Of a DNA stretch of 64,000 bases, positions 16,767-25,936 are shown one piece after another (within the stretch, counting starts at the first letter, position 1; each line of letters opens with the position of its first letter). This stretch comes from JACDAN01 sp963802375 (GTDB taxonomy: Bacteria; Actinomycetota; Thermoleophilia; Gaiellales; Gaiellaceae). The DNA lies in assembly GCA_963802375.1 (NCBI GenBank), contig CAWDIJ010000010.1, positions 186,001-250,000 on the forward strand. Direction: 5' to 3'. A program made the translations under genes and the position numbers. The notes beneath the pieces were generated by a model. The model did not search any database. It saw nothing but the letters and a program-made list of their open reading frames with translations, and had not been told where the DNA came from.

Positions 16767-17344
16767 GTCGACCGGCGGCTCGGTCGGCCGCGACCGCCAC
16801 GCCTCGTTGGCCGTCGGCCGTCAGCGCGTAGCGGGCGTCGTCGGTCCAGTCGCCGTCGTGCAGCACCGACGAGACGGCCGTGCCCTCGTAGCACGAAACC
16901 GAGCCGCTCGACGACGCGCGCCGAGGCGTCGTTGCGCGGGTCGATTGACGCCTGGACGCGATGCACCGCGAGCTCGTCGAACAGCCGGTCCACGACGGCT
17001 CCGACCGCCTCGGTCGCCAGGCCACCGCCTTGGTGCGCGGGCGCGAGCGTGTACCCGATGGTCGCGACGTGGCCATCGTCGCTCAACCCAACCGCGACAT
17101 CGCCGACGAGCTCGCCGTCGTGCTCGATGGCGATCTGGATCCACTCACCGCGTGTCGGCCCGTCGAGCAGCGACTGGCCGTCGATCAGCGTTCTCGCCGC
17201 GCCGACCGCGTACGGTGCGGTCCAGCTCTGGTACCGGGCGACGTCCGGGTCGGATCGGTAGGCGGCGAAGCACCGCCGCGTCGTCGCGGCGCGAAGCGTC
17301 CGGAGCACGAGCCGGTCCGTGGCGATCGGGAGGAACGTGACCAC
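16767..17344 (-). CDS. RimJ/RimL-type GNAT acetyltransferase, frameshifted near C-terminus
   Basis: GTG 17344 starts VTFLPIATDRLVLRTLRAA, the RimJ/RimL opening. The body GEWIQIAIEHDGELVGDVAV, GYTLAPAHQGGGLATEAVG (acetyl-CoA loop Q-x2-G-x-A) and VHRVQASIDPRNDASARVVE is intact; after about 16885 a shift leads to SVLHDGDWTDDARYALTADG. About 190 residues. RimJ-like proteins acetylate N-terminal amines of proteins or small amines; the substrate is unknown. No stop separates it cleanly from the next GNAT in one frame, so a natural fusion is possible. Confidence 0.7.
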
Positions 17345-17416
17345 GAGCGCGACGATAGGGAAGGCGTCACCGCTGGCTCCGCTGCCGTATGCGGCGAGCG
17401 TACGTACGCTCGGCAC

Positions 17417-17629
17417 ATGCGGGTGCGCGTCGACGCCGACAAGTGCCAGGGCCACAACCGCTGCTACGCCTTGGCGCCGGAGCTGTTCGACGTCGACGAC
17501 TACGGCCAGGCCGTGGTCATCGGCGACGGCGAGGTGCCGCCGGAGCTCGAGGAGAAGGCCCGCCTGGCGGTGGCCAATTGCCCCGAGTACGCCATCTCGA
17601 CTCGGACGAGACGAAAGGAGCTGACGTGA
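17417..17629 (+). CDS. P450-type [3Fe-4S] ferredoxin
   Basis: 70-residue electron carrier for the adjacent cytochrome P450. MRVRVDADKCQGHNRC shows the first cysteine set (C-x5-C), and ANCPEYAI holds the last Cys-Pro; a His in KCQGHNRC replaces one cluster Cys as in three-iron P450 ferredoxins. ATG 17417 is the only start that fits the family length. The stop overlaps the P450 GTG (GTGA), so the two are co-translated. Confidence 0.9.
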   Translation: MRVRVDADKCQGHNRCYALAPELFDVDDYGQAVVIGDGEVPPELEEKARLAVANCPEYAISTRTRRKELT

Positions 17630-18876
17630 CCGAGACCATCCACGACGGATACGGCAGCGCCGACGGGCATCTACGGACCCGTCGACGACTGGGCGACCGA
17701 CCTCGATCACGCCGACCCGGCGTACAACCCGCGGGCGCCCGGAGATCTGGGCCGAGCTGCGCGAGGCGGGCTGCCCGGTCGCCCACAGCGACCGCTACGG
17801 CGGGATGTGGGCACCGCTCACCGCCGAGCTGGTGCGCGAGGTCGCCTACGACACCGAGCACTTCACCAGCCGCTCGGTGGTTGTCAGCACGTCGCCGATC
17901 GAGGCCGCGGCGCCGATCGGCGGCGCCCCGCCGATCACCAGCGACCCGCCGTTCCACGGTCTGGCCCGCCGGCTGCTGCTGCCCGCCGTTCGCGCCGAAG
18001 CAGATCGAGCCGTGGGAGCCGGAGGTCCGCAAGCTGTGCCGGCAGCGCCTCGACGACATGGGCGAGATCACGCCGGGCGAGACGGTGGTCGACGCCGCCG
18101 AGCAGTACGCCCAGCACATCCCGGTCAACGTCATCGCCCGCATGCTCGGGCTCCCGGTGGAGGACGACGAGCAGTTCCGCGGCGTTCGTGCACGACGTCG
18201 CTGGAGGGCGTCAACCTGCCGCCGGAGGAGCGCAGGCAGAGCTTCGAGCGCTCGACGCAGTACCTCGACGAGCACATCGAGCGCCACCGCGCCGAGCCGC
18301 GCGACGACCTGATCTCCTACCTCCTCGACGTCGAGCTGGACGGCCAGAAGCTGTCGCCACGAGCACGTGCGCGGGTCGATCGTGCTGCTGCTGATCGCCG
18401 GCATCGACACCACGTGGAGCGCCATCGGGTCGAGCATCTGGCACCTCGCCACGCACCCCGACGACCGCCGGCGCCTCGTCGCCGAGCCCGAGCTGATGCC
18501 GACCGCCGATCGAGGAGCTGCTGCGGGCGTACGCGCCCGGTGACCATGGCCCGCATGGTGGCCAAGGACAACGACTTCCACGGCTGCCCGATGAAGGACC
18601 GAGGAGTGGGTGCTGCTGCCGTTCCCGGCCGCCAACCGCGACCCCGAGCTGTTCGAGCGGGCCGACGAGGTCGTGCTCGATCGGGCCGAGAACCGCCACG
18701 CCGCCTTCGGCCTCGGCATCCACCGCTGCCTCGGGTCCAACCTGGCCCGGCTCGAGGTGCGCGTGGCGGTCGAGGAGTTCATCGGGCGCTTCCCGGACTT
18801 CGAGCTGGCCGGCGACGTGCGCTGGAGCGTCGGGCAGATCCGCGGCCCCCGGCAACTCCCGGTCCGCATTCTCTGA
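17626..18876 (+). CDS. Cytochrome P450, multiply frameshifted
   Basis: Haem monooxygenase, about 405 residues when repaired. The I-helix reads LLIAGIDTTWSAIGSSIWH, with the oxygen-activating AGxxTT pattern; the haem loop reads FGLGIHRCLGSNLARLEV (F-x2-G-x-H-x-C-x-G). Earlier parts are DTEHFTSRSVVVST and PPITSDPPFHGLARR. At least nine one-base shifts occur; each one examined is explained by a single extra G or C, often next to an identical base (for example near 17667, 17742, 17990, 18182, 18360, 18510, 18540 and 18600). Because every segment is conserved, these look like read errors. It follows its ferredoxin with a 4-nt overlap. The substrate is unknown; the redox cluster at 3.6-9.6 kb suggests a lipid or steroid-type compound, which is only inference. 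Confidence 0.88.
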
Positions 18877-18879
18877 GGT

Positions 18880-19885
18880 TCACGTTCGCAGGAGGCGCAC
18901 CGTGAAGCGGGCGCCTCCGCTGGGAACGTTGGCGGCCGTCAGCGTGCCGCCGTGCGCCTCGACGAGCTGGCGGGCGATCGTCAGCCCGAGCCCGGTGCCG
19001 CCGGAGTCGGCGGCGCGGTGGAACCGGTCGAAGACACGCTCGGGCGGCTGGACGAGACCTGGACCAGTGTCGGTGACCTCGATGTCGACGACCCGTTCGT
19101 TGGCCTCGTACCGACGCGCGACCGTTCCACCAGCAGGCGTGTGGCGCAGGGCGTTGCTCAGCAGGTTGGCGAGGACTTGGCCGATGCGCACCCGATCGAC
19201 CTCGAGCTCGACGTCACCTGCGCCCTGGACGACGAGCGCCACGTCGCCGCGCGGCGGCGACGGAGGAGATGGCCGGCAACGGCGTCCTCGACGAGGACAC
19301 CCACGGGCACGGCTCGCGGTGCAGGGTCAGCCGTCCGGCCTCGCCGAGCGCCAGCGTGCGGAGGTCCTCGACGAGTCGGTCGAGCGTGCGGGACTGATCG
19401 CGAAGCAGCTGCAGGTGGGCGTCGTCGCGAGGGTGGATGCCGTCGAGCTGCGCCTCCACCTCGGCCTGCAGCACCGTCAGCGGCGTGCGCAGCTCGTGGG
19501 TGACGTCGGCGAGGAACCGGCGGCGGGCCGATTCCGATGCGTCAAGGCGTTCGGCCATGCCGTTGAACGCGGCGCCGAGCGTGCGCATGGAGCGCGGGCC
19601 CGACGGGCTGCACCGCGAGCCGTGTAGTCGCCGGCGCCGATGCGCTCGGCGCTCTCGAGCAGCTCGCTCGCCGGTCGGGCGAGCCGGCGGTAGGCGATGA
19701 ACGTCGCGACGACGGCCGCGCCGACGACCGCGAAGAGCGCAGCCGGCGGCCCACCCCGGCCATCGCGCCGTCGTCCCGGTCGCGATAGCCGCCCATGAAC
19801 CCGAAGGCCAGCCCGCTGGCGATCCAGATCGCCGAGACCACGAGGGCGACGCGGCAGGAAGCGCCGGCGCCACCAGCGGGCATCC

Positions 19886-19893
<8 letters not shown>
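18880..19893 (-). CDS. Sensor histidine kinase (HAMP-HisKA-HATPase), frameshifted
   Basis: Membrane sensor kinase paired with the response regulator 19886-20572. N-terminus MPEDARWWRRR, then a membrane helix VVSAIWIASGLAFGFMGG and a second AVVGAAVVATFIAYRRL, a HAMP-like ELLESAERIGAGDYTA, the phosphoacceptor ADVTHELRTPLTVLQAEVEA, N-box NLLSNALRHTPAGGTV and G-boxes DTGPGL and GGTGLGLTIARQLVEAHGG. About 340 residues; shifts near 19860, 19740, 19620, 19310 and 19255. The extracytoplasmic loop is very short, so it probably senses membrane or cytosolic signals. ATG 19893 overlaps the regulator end. It converges with the P450, 4 bp apart. Confidence 0.85.
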
Positions 19894-20572
<679 letters not shown>

Positions 20573-20574
20573 CG

Positions 20575-20812
20575 ATGCGTCGATCCGGTGCGAGCGACCG
20601 AGCGCCAGCGCCCGAAACTGGTGCGAGCGATCGAGCGCCAGCGAGGGAGCGGCCCTCTGCGGCCTGCGTGGCCGGGGAACGCAATGGCGTCTGCGTGGCC
20701 GGGGAACGCAGTGAGGGTCATCGAGGCGTCGATCCGGTGCGAGCGACCGAGCGCCAGCGAGGGAGCGGCCCTCTGCGGCCTGCGTGGCCGGGGAACGCAA
20801 TGAACGTCATGG
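20575..20812. repeat. Repeat family C (two long and several partial copies)
   Basis: The unit runs roughly from GGCGTCGATCCGGTGCGAGC through GAGCGCCAGCGAGGGAGCGG and GGCCTGCGTGGCCGGGGAAC. A nearly complete copy lies at about 20723-20803 and a more scrambled set (partial copies of the first and last blocks) at 20575-20710. It fills the gap between the stop of the small membrane protein (20818, minus) and the start of the response regulator (20572, minus). Reading frames across it give Arg-rich peptides that are not real proteins. Confidence 0.8.
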
Positions 20813-20817
20813 CTCGA

Positions 20818-21239
20818 TCATGCCTCGGATGGCGGCACCGGCGGCTGGGGCGGCTGCGGAGGCTGCGGTGGCTGCGTCGGCTGGGCCTGCTGCATCACCT
20901 GGGCCTGCTCCTCGGCGTGCGCTCGCTGGTGCCATTGCCGCAGCTCCTCGTCGCGCCCACGGTCACGGGCCACCCCACCCGCCGCGGCGGCCGTTGAAGA
21001 GCAGGATCAAGCCGACGATGAGCAGCGGGAAGAACAGGAACCCGAACCCGAAGCCGAAGCCGGGCCCGACGTGCGCGCCAGCCACTCACGACGACGGTGC
21101 GTACGCCTTCGTCTCCGACGACGTGATCTCGGACCTCGTCGTGATGCTGCCCGGCCCGGAACGCCAGTCCACCGACGGCGACCAGTCCGGCGAGCACGAG
21201 CAGGGCGACACCGATGCGGGTCAACCACTTGCGATTCAT
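20818..21239 (-). CDS. Small membrane protein with Gln/Pro-rich tail, frameshifted
   Basis: ATG 21239 is preceded by a good GGAAGGAG ribosome binding site. MNRKWLTRIGVALLVLAGLV begins a first helix; after a shift near 21080, GPGFGFGFGFLFFPLLIVGL is a second, Gly/Phe-rich helix followed by FNGRRGGWGGP. The tail reads ELRQWHQRAHAEEQAQVMQQ then a run of Pro/Gln ending in PPSEA. About 135 residues. This layout (helix, Gly/Phe helix, acidic-helical tail) is common next to two-component systems in actinobacteria, suggesting a role in signalling; I know no named function. Same strand as, and just upstream of, the regulator-kinase pair. Confidence 0.65.
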
Positions 21240-21333
21240 GGAGATGCTCCTTCCAATCAGGGGTTGGTTCGAGCGTCCATGCCGAATGTGGAGGCGATGT
21301 GAACGTGCGGCGGAGAGTTCGTGAGGACCTGCT

Positions 21334-21402
21334 TGATGCGGCCGGCGAAGGCGCTGGAGCGCCCGCCGTGCCGAATCAGGTCTCCACCTCTGAACGACGC
21401 GG
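21334..21402. repeat. Repeat family B, solo copy upstream of a response regulator
   Basis: About 69 bp matching the unit of the array at 38482-39005: TGATGCGGCCGGCGAAGGCG, then the palindromic GGCGCTGGAGCGCC, GCCGTGCCGAA and TCTGAACGACGCGG. It lies 54 bp before the start of the gene at 21456. Confidence 0.9.
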
Positions 21403-21455
21403 TCGGGCCGAGTGCACACGTCGCTCTTACCGCCACTTGACACACTGGGCGGCCG

Positions 21456-22146
21456 ATGAGCGCGCACACGCTGCTGCTGGCGGAGGACGACCGTGCCGTA
21501 CGTGAGTCACTCGTGCGTGCGCTCGGACTCGAGGGCTACGACGTCGTCGCCGTCGGCAACGGTGCCGAGGCGATCGAGGCAGTGGGACGGGCGACGCCCG
21601 AGGTCGTCGTGCTCGACGTCTCGATGCCCATCGTCGATGGCTTGACGGTGTGCAAGGTGCTGCGCGCCGACGGCAACAAGGTCCCGATCCTGATGCTCAC
21701 GGCGCGGACCGAGACCCGAGACCGGGTGGCCGGGCTCGATGCGGGCGCCGACGACTATCTCCCGAAGCCGTTCGAGCTGGACGAGCTGCTGGCCCGCCTG
21801 CGGGCGCTGTTGCGCCGGATGCAGCCGGCGCGATGCCGGGAACGAGGTCGTCCAACTGGCCGATCTGCGCGTCGACCCGGCGGCCCGGCGGGCCTGGCGG
21901 GGTGCCCGTGAGCTCGATCTCTCCAAGACCGAGTTCGACCTCCTCGAGTTGCTCGTGCGCAACCAGGGTGTCGTGCTCGACCACTCGACGATCTACGACC
22001 GCATCTGGCACTACGACTTCGGCCCCGACTCGAAGAACCTCGCCGTGTACATCGGATACCTGCGACGCAAGACCGAGGCCGAGGGCGAGCCCCGCTTGAT
22101 CCAGACCGTGCGCGGGGTCGGGTACGCCGCCCGCGAGACGACGTGA
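21456..22146 (+). CDS. OmpR-family response regulator (MprA-like), frameshifted
   Basis: Receiver MSAHTLLLAEDDRAVRESLV, phospho-Asp in VVVLDVSMPIVDGL, Thr in LMLTARTETRDR and Lys in DDYLPKPFELDEL. Output domain after a shift near 21830: VVQLADLRVDPAARRAWRG, LSKTEFDLLELLVRNQGVV, NLAVYIGYLRRKTEAEGE and IQTVRGVGYAARETT. About 229 residues. The C-terminus overlaps the kinase GTG by 4 nt. MprA-type regulators respond to envelope stress in mycobacteria; transfer of that role here is inference. Confidence 0.88.
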
Positions 22147-23485
22147 GCCTGCAGTGGCGGGTCGCCGCGGCCCTCGCCGCGGTGGCGGCACTGGCGACGA
22201 TCTCCGTCGGCATGATCTCGTACCGGGCGACGAGCGATCGGCTCATGGAGGAGGTCGATCGCTCGATTCGTCAGGCGATGGTCACGATCGTGCGTGACCC
22301 GCAGATCGCCCTCGCCAGCAGAGGCGTGCTCGAGCTGTTCGTCGTGCAGACCGTCGGACCGAATGGCCGGATCACAGGGAGCAACCTCGCCGGGCAACCA
22401 ATCCCGCTCCACGGCGAAGCCGAGCAGGTGGTGGACAGTCCTGGTGACCAGAACGTCGAGACGATCAGCGCTGGCGACGACAAGCTTCGGATGTTCACGT
22501 TCGGCGTCCGCGGCGGGGCCTACCAGGTCGGGCGACCCCTTCAAGAGAACGAGCGGGTGCTCGACGACCTGAAGTGGCGGACAGTGCTCGTCGTCGTCCT
22601 CGTGACGGCCGCCGCGGCGCTCCTCGGCTGGTTGACCGCCCGCACGGTGACCGCGCCCCTGAAGCGCCTGACGCGCGGCCGCCACGGACGTCGAGCGGTC
22701 GGGGCGGCTGGACGTCGAGGTGCCGGTCTCGGGCCAGGACGAGGTCGGTCAGCTCGGCACGGCGTTCAACGGGATGCTCGGCACGCTGGCCAGCTCGCGC
22801 GAGGCCCAGCAACGCCTCGTCGAGGACGCCGGCCACGAGCTCCGCACGCCGTTGACCAGCGTGCGGACGAACCTGGCGGTGCTGCGCCGCCATCCCGACC
22901 TCGATCCCGAGATGCGTCGGCGCGTGCTCGAGGATCTCGAGACCGAGACCGAGGAGCTCGTCGCGTTGGTGGAAGAGGTCGTCGCGCTCGCCAGGGGAGC
23001 GATCGACGAGACGCCGGCGACCAGCTTCGAGCTCGGTGAGGTGGCCCGGACTGTGGCCGCCCGCGCCCAGCGCCGCCACGGGCGGCCCGTCAACGTGACG
23101 GCGGACCGCTCGATGGTCGAGGCGTCGGCACCGGCGGTCGAGCGGGCGATCTCCAACCTGGTCGACAACGCCGCCAAGTTCGACCGCACGCGGCGGCGCC
23201 ATCGACGTCGTCGTCGCCGATCGGTCAGTGGTGGTGCACGACCGCGGACCCGGCATCGCCGCCGAAGACCGCGAGCGCGTGTTCGACCGCTTCTACCGGG
23301 CGGAGGGCGCGCGGTCGCTTCCCGGCTCCGGGCTCGGGCTGTCCATCGTTCGCGAGGTCGCCGAGCGCAACGGCGGCACCGTGCTCGTGGCGGAGCGTCC
23401 GGGCGGTGGGGTGTCCGTCGGGTTCACCATGTATGGCGCCGGACCGCCGGTGGCGCCCAATGCGCCCGATGTGCCAGGGTCTTGA
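22143..23485 (+). CDS. Sensor histidine kinase (MprB-like), frameshifted
   Basis: GTG 22143 overlaps the regulator stop. First helix at residues 6-24 (AAALAAVAALATISVGMISY), an extracytoplasmic domain of about 120 residues (VQTVGPNGRITGSNLAG), a second helix TVLVVVLVTAAAALLGWLTA, HAMP, then VEDAGHELRTPLTSVRTNL with the phospho-His, NLVDNAAKFDR, and after a shift near 23195 VVVHDRGPGIAAEDRERVFD and GSGLGLSIVREVAERNGG. Shifts near 22680 and 23195. About 447 residues. Separate from, and convergent in function with, the pair at 18.9-20.6 kb. Confidence 0.88.
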
Positions 23486-23489
23486 AGCA

Positions 23490-24356
23490 GTGACGAGCTA
23501 TGTCGTGGGATTGGACGGGTCCGAGCACGCGAAGGCGGGGCTCGAATGGGCCCGCGGTGTCGCCGGGGCTGACGAGGAGATCGTCGTCGCCCACTCGTGG
23601 GAGGTTCCGATCGTCACGGGCTACGAGGCCGTCGCCCCGGTGGACGCGCTCGATGTCGAGCGGATCGCCGGCGAGTTCCTCGACGAGGCCGTGTCGAGTA
23701 GCGGCGATTCCCGCATCACCGGCCGCCTCGTGACCGGCCACCCCGGCCGCACACTGGTCGACCTCGCCGAGGAGGTGGGTGAGCCGGTGACGATCGTCGT
23801 GGGTCACGGCGGCTCGAGCAAGGCGTCGTTGCTGTTCGGCTCGACGGCGCACTACGTGATCCACCACACGCGCAGACCAGTCGTCGTGGTGCGCGGCAAC
23901 GCCCGGCTGCCCGTTCGTCGCGTCGTGGTCGGCGTCGACGAGGGTCGCCGCCACGAGCCAGACGCACCTTCGCTGGCCGCTCTTCGCTGGGCGTTCACGC
24001 TGCCCGGCGTCGAGGAGGTGCAGGTCGCCCACGCCGACTTCGTGCCGGGCGTCGCCGCCGGACCGGTGCGCGAACCAGGAGTCGAGTCGGACGAGGAGAC
24101 CACCGAGGACGACGCGGCGCTGCGGGCGACGATCAGCCAGGCCACGGACGGCACGGGTGTCGCCCCGAGCGGTGCGGCGATCGTGCCGGTCGTCGCCGCG
24201 GGCACTGGCGCCTTCGCCCTGATCGAGGCCTCGCTCGAGGCCGACCTGGTCGTCATCGGCACGCGCGGCCGCCGCGGGCTTGTCGAGCTGGTCACCGGAT
24301 CGACAGGCCTCGACGTCACCGCGCACGCGCACTGCCCGGTCGCCGTCGTCCACTGA
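23490..24356 (+). CDS. Tandem-domain universal stress protein
   Basis: 288 residues with two UspA domains. Domain 1 (about 1-140) starts SYVVGLDGSEHAKAGLEWA and carries the ATP-type motif IVVGHGGSSKASLLFGSTA; domain 2 begins RRVVVGVDEGRRHEPDAPS and has VIGTRGRRGLVELVTGSTG followed by CPVAVVH at the very end. GTG 23490 is chosen because upstream sequence belongs to the kinase C-terminus. Intact. It follows the MprAB-like pair by 4 bp and is probably in the same operon. Its last bases have been copied into the tandem repeats that follow (24354-24772). Confidence 0.9.
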   Translation: MTSYVVGLDGSEHAKAGLEWARGVAGADEEIVVAHSWEVPIVTGYEAVAPVDALDVERIAGEFLDEAVSSSGDSRITGRLVTGHPGRTLVDLAEEVGEPVTIVVGHGGSSKASLLFGSTAHYVIHHTRRPVVVVRGNARLPVRRVVVGVDEGRRHEPDAPSLAALRWAFTLPGVEEVQVAHADFVPGVAAGPVREPGVESDEETTEDDAALRATISQATDGTGVAPSGAAIVPVVAAGTGAFALIEASLEADLVVIGTRGRRGLVELVTGSTGLDVTAHAHCPVAVVH

Positions 24357-24772
24357 ACATTCGGGCTCGGCTCGCAAGCAAGTTGCTCGCCTCGCCTGCC
24401 GAGCTCGCCGCCTCCGCTCCGCTTCGGCGTCTCACCCACCTTCCTCCTCGACGTCGTCCACTGAGCATTCGGGCTCGGCTCGCAAGCAAGTTGCTCGCCT
24501 CGCCTGCCGAGCTCGCCGCCTCCGCTCCGCTTCGGCGTCTCACCCACCTGCCTCCTCGACGTCGTCCACTGAGCATTCGGGCTCGGCTCGCAAGCAAGTT
24601 GCTCGCCTCGCCTGCCGAGCTCGCCGCCTCCGCTCCGCTTCGGCGTCTCACCCACCTGCCTCCTCGCCGTCGTCCACTGAGCATTCGGGCTCGGCTCGCA
24701 AGCAAGTTGCTCGCCTCGCCTGCCGAGCTCGCCGCCTCCGCTCCGCTTCGGCGTCTCACCCACCTGCCTCTA
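24354..24772. repeat. Repeat family A, four-copy tandem array with 108-bp period
   Basis: Four near-identical units start at 24358, 24466, 24574 and 24682. Each has the body also seen at 2126-2216, and each internal junction carries GTCGTCCACTGAG, a copy of the end of the upstream stress-protein gene including its stop codon. So the duplicated unit was repeat plus gene end. The array fills the space to the stop of the convergent GNAT (24778). Both strands stay open through it and give repetitive spurious proteins. Confidence 0.95.
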
Positions 24773-24777
24773 CGCCA

Positions 24778-25239
24778 TCACGCGATCTCCCGCTGGCCGC
24801 GCTCCAAGAGCACGATTCGTACGCCCGGGATCGGCTCAGGGAAGCCGACTTGGCCGAATCCAAAGCGCTCGTACAGGCTGACGGCCGGCTGGTTGCCGAC
24901 CCCCGTCGACACCGTGAACCGCGTCGCATCGCGCTCGCGGACGAACAGCTCGCGCAGCAGCTTGGTCGCCAGTCCCCGGCGGAAGAAGCTCGGATCGACA
25001 GCCAGCCGGTCGATCTCGACGGTGTCGCCGTCACGTCGGTAGCCGAGCACGCCAGCGAGCACGTGATCGCAGCTCACACCGAGGAAGGTCAGTGGCTGTG
25101 ATTGCAGCTCGACCAGGGTCTCGTGCAGGGGCGGGATGGCGTCGTAGCCGACGAGCCGGGCCTCGACCGCGTACGCCGCGCGCTGGATCTCGAGCACGCG
25201 CTCGGCAACCGGCCTGTCCGTCTCGAGCACGATGCGCAC
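24778..25239 (-). CDS. GNAT family acetyltransferase
   Basis: 153 residues, intact. The motif A loop is VDPSFFRRGLATKLLRELF (R-x-G-x-A) near residues 80-100, preceded by the strand VEIDRLAV, with motif B NQPAVSLYERFGFGQV. N-terminus RIVLETDRPVAERVLEIQRA is typical of the fold. Acts in the cytosol on an unknown amine. Its stop lies just after the family A array; upstream it is 17 bp from the end of the reductase-like gene at 25257. Confidence 0.87.
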   Translation of the reverse strand: MRIVLETDRPVAERVLEIQRAAYAVEARLVGYDAIPPLHETLVELQSQPLTFLGVSCDHVLAGVLGYRRDGDTVEIDRLAVDPSFFRRGLATKLLRELFVRERDATRFTVSTGVGNQPAVSLYERFGFGQVGFPEPIPGVRIVLLERGQREIA

Positions 25240-25256
25240 GTCACGTGCCCCGCCCG

Positions 25257-25859
25257 CTAGGACGACAGGTGCTGCTTGGCGTCGTCGTAGGTGGCCTCGG
25301 TCGTCGGGGCGGGTGTGTAGACGAGGTTGAGCACGCCGGTCTCGAACGTCTGCGATGAGATCAGGCGCAGCGGGATCGAGGCGTTCCCCTCGTCGAACAA
25401 TCGCATGCCCTTGCGGACGGCGATCGGGTGCAGCAGGAGGTGCAGCTCATCGAGCAACCCGGCAGCCAGCAGCTGGCGGACCACGGACACCGAGCCGCTC
25501 AAGGCAATGGTCCCGCCCGGCTCGTTCTTGAGGGCGGTCACCGCCTCGACGAGGTCACCCTCCAGTTGTTCGGTGTTGCGCCAGCTGAACTCCAGGCGCT
25601 GGTTCGACACGACGATCTTGCGCTGGTCGCCGAGCAGCTTGGCGAACGCCGCGTCCTCGCCGCCGGCCGCCTCTCGCTCCGGCCACGCTCCGGCGAAGCT
25701 GTCGTAGGTCGTGCGGCCGAACAGCATGGTGTCGGCGGTGCCGAGGCTGGCACCGACAGCCTCGCCCATCTCGTCGTTGAAGTACGGGAAGTGCCACTGG
25801 TCGGGCGCCTCGACCACACCGTCGAGCGAGATGAACAGTCCGGCGACGATCTTCCTCAT
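25257..25859 (-). CDS. Dihydrofolate reductase family protein (RibD C-terminal domain)
   Basis: 200 residues. MRKIVAGLFISLDGVVEAPD is the characteristic start of stand-alone RibD-C/YwjB-like reductases; MLFGRTTYDSFAGAWP and GGTIALSGSVSVVRQLLAAG (the NADPH-contact loop) follow, and LDELHLLLHPIAVRKGMRLF is the C-terminal strand pair. A GGAGG ribosome binding site lies 5 nt from the second of two adjacent ATGs, so 25859 is preferred over 25862. The natural substrate is not known for this family. A second member of the family lies at 41460-42104. Confidence 0.88.
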   Translation of the reverse strand: MRKIVAGLFISLDGVVEAPDQWHFPYFNDEMGEAVGASLGTADTMLFGRTTYDSFAGAWPEREAAGGEDAAFAKLLGDQRKIVVSNQRLEFSWRNTEQLEGDLVEAVTALKNEPGGTIALSGSVSVVRQLLAAGLLDELHLLLHPIAVRKGMRLFDEGNASIPLRLISSQTFETGVLNLVYTPAPTTEATYDDAKQHLSS

Positions 25860-25936
25860 CATTTCCTCCTCAGATGATCTTGGGCTCGCCTCTGCAACGA
25901 ACGCGATCGTCCAAATCGACAGGTTTCGTCGTCACG

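Noticed and set aside
17626..18876. Programmed frameshifting in the P450 gene
   Set aside because: Nine shifts in one gene without slippery sequences, and similar shifts in unrelated genes, fit read errors better.
16300..18876. Gene decay (pseudogenisation) of the GNAT and P450 genes
   Set aside because: All domain motifs are intact between shifts and no missense decay is visible.
23852..24763. Minus-strand frame giving a repetitive 303-residue protein across the family A array
   Set aside because: It exists only because the 108-bp repeat is a multiple of three; the sequence repeats exactly and continues into the shadow of the stress-protein gene.
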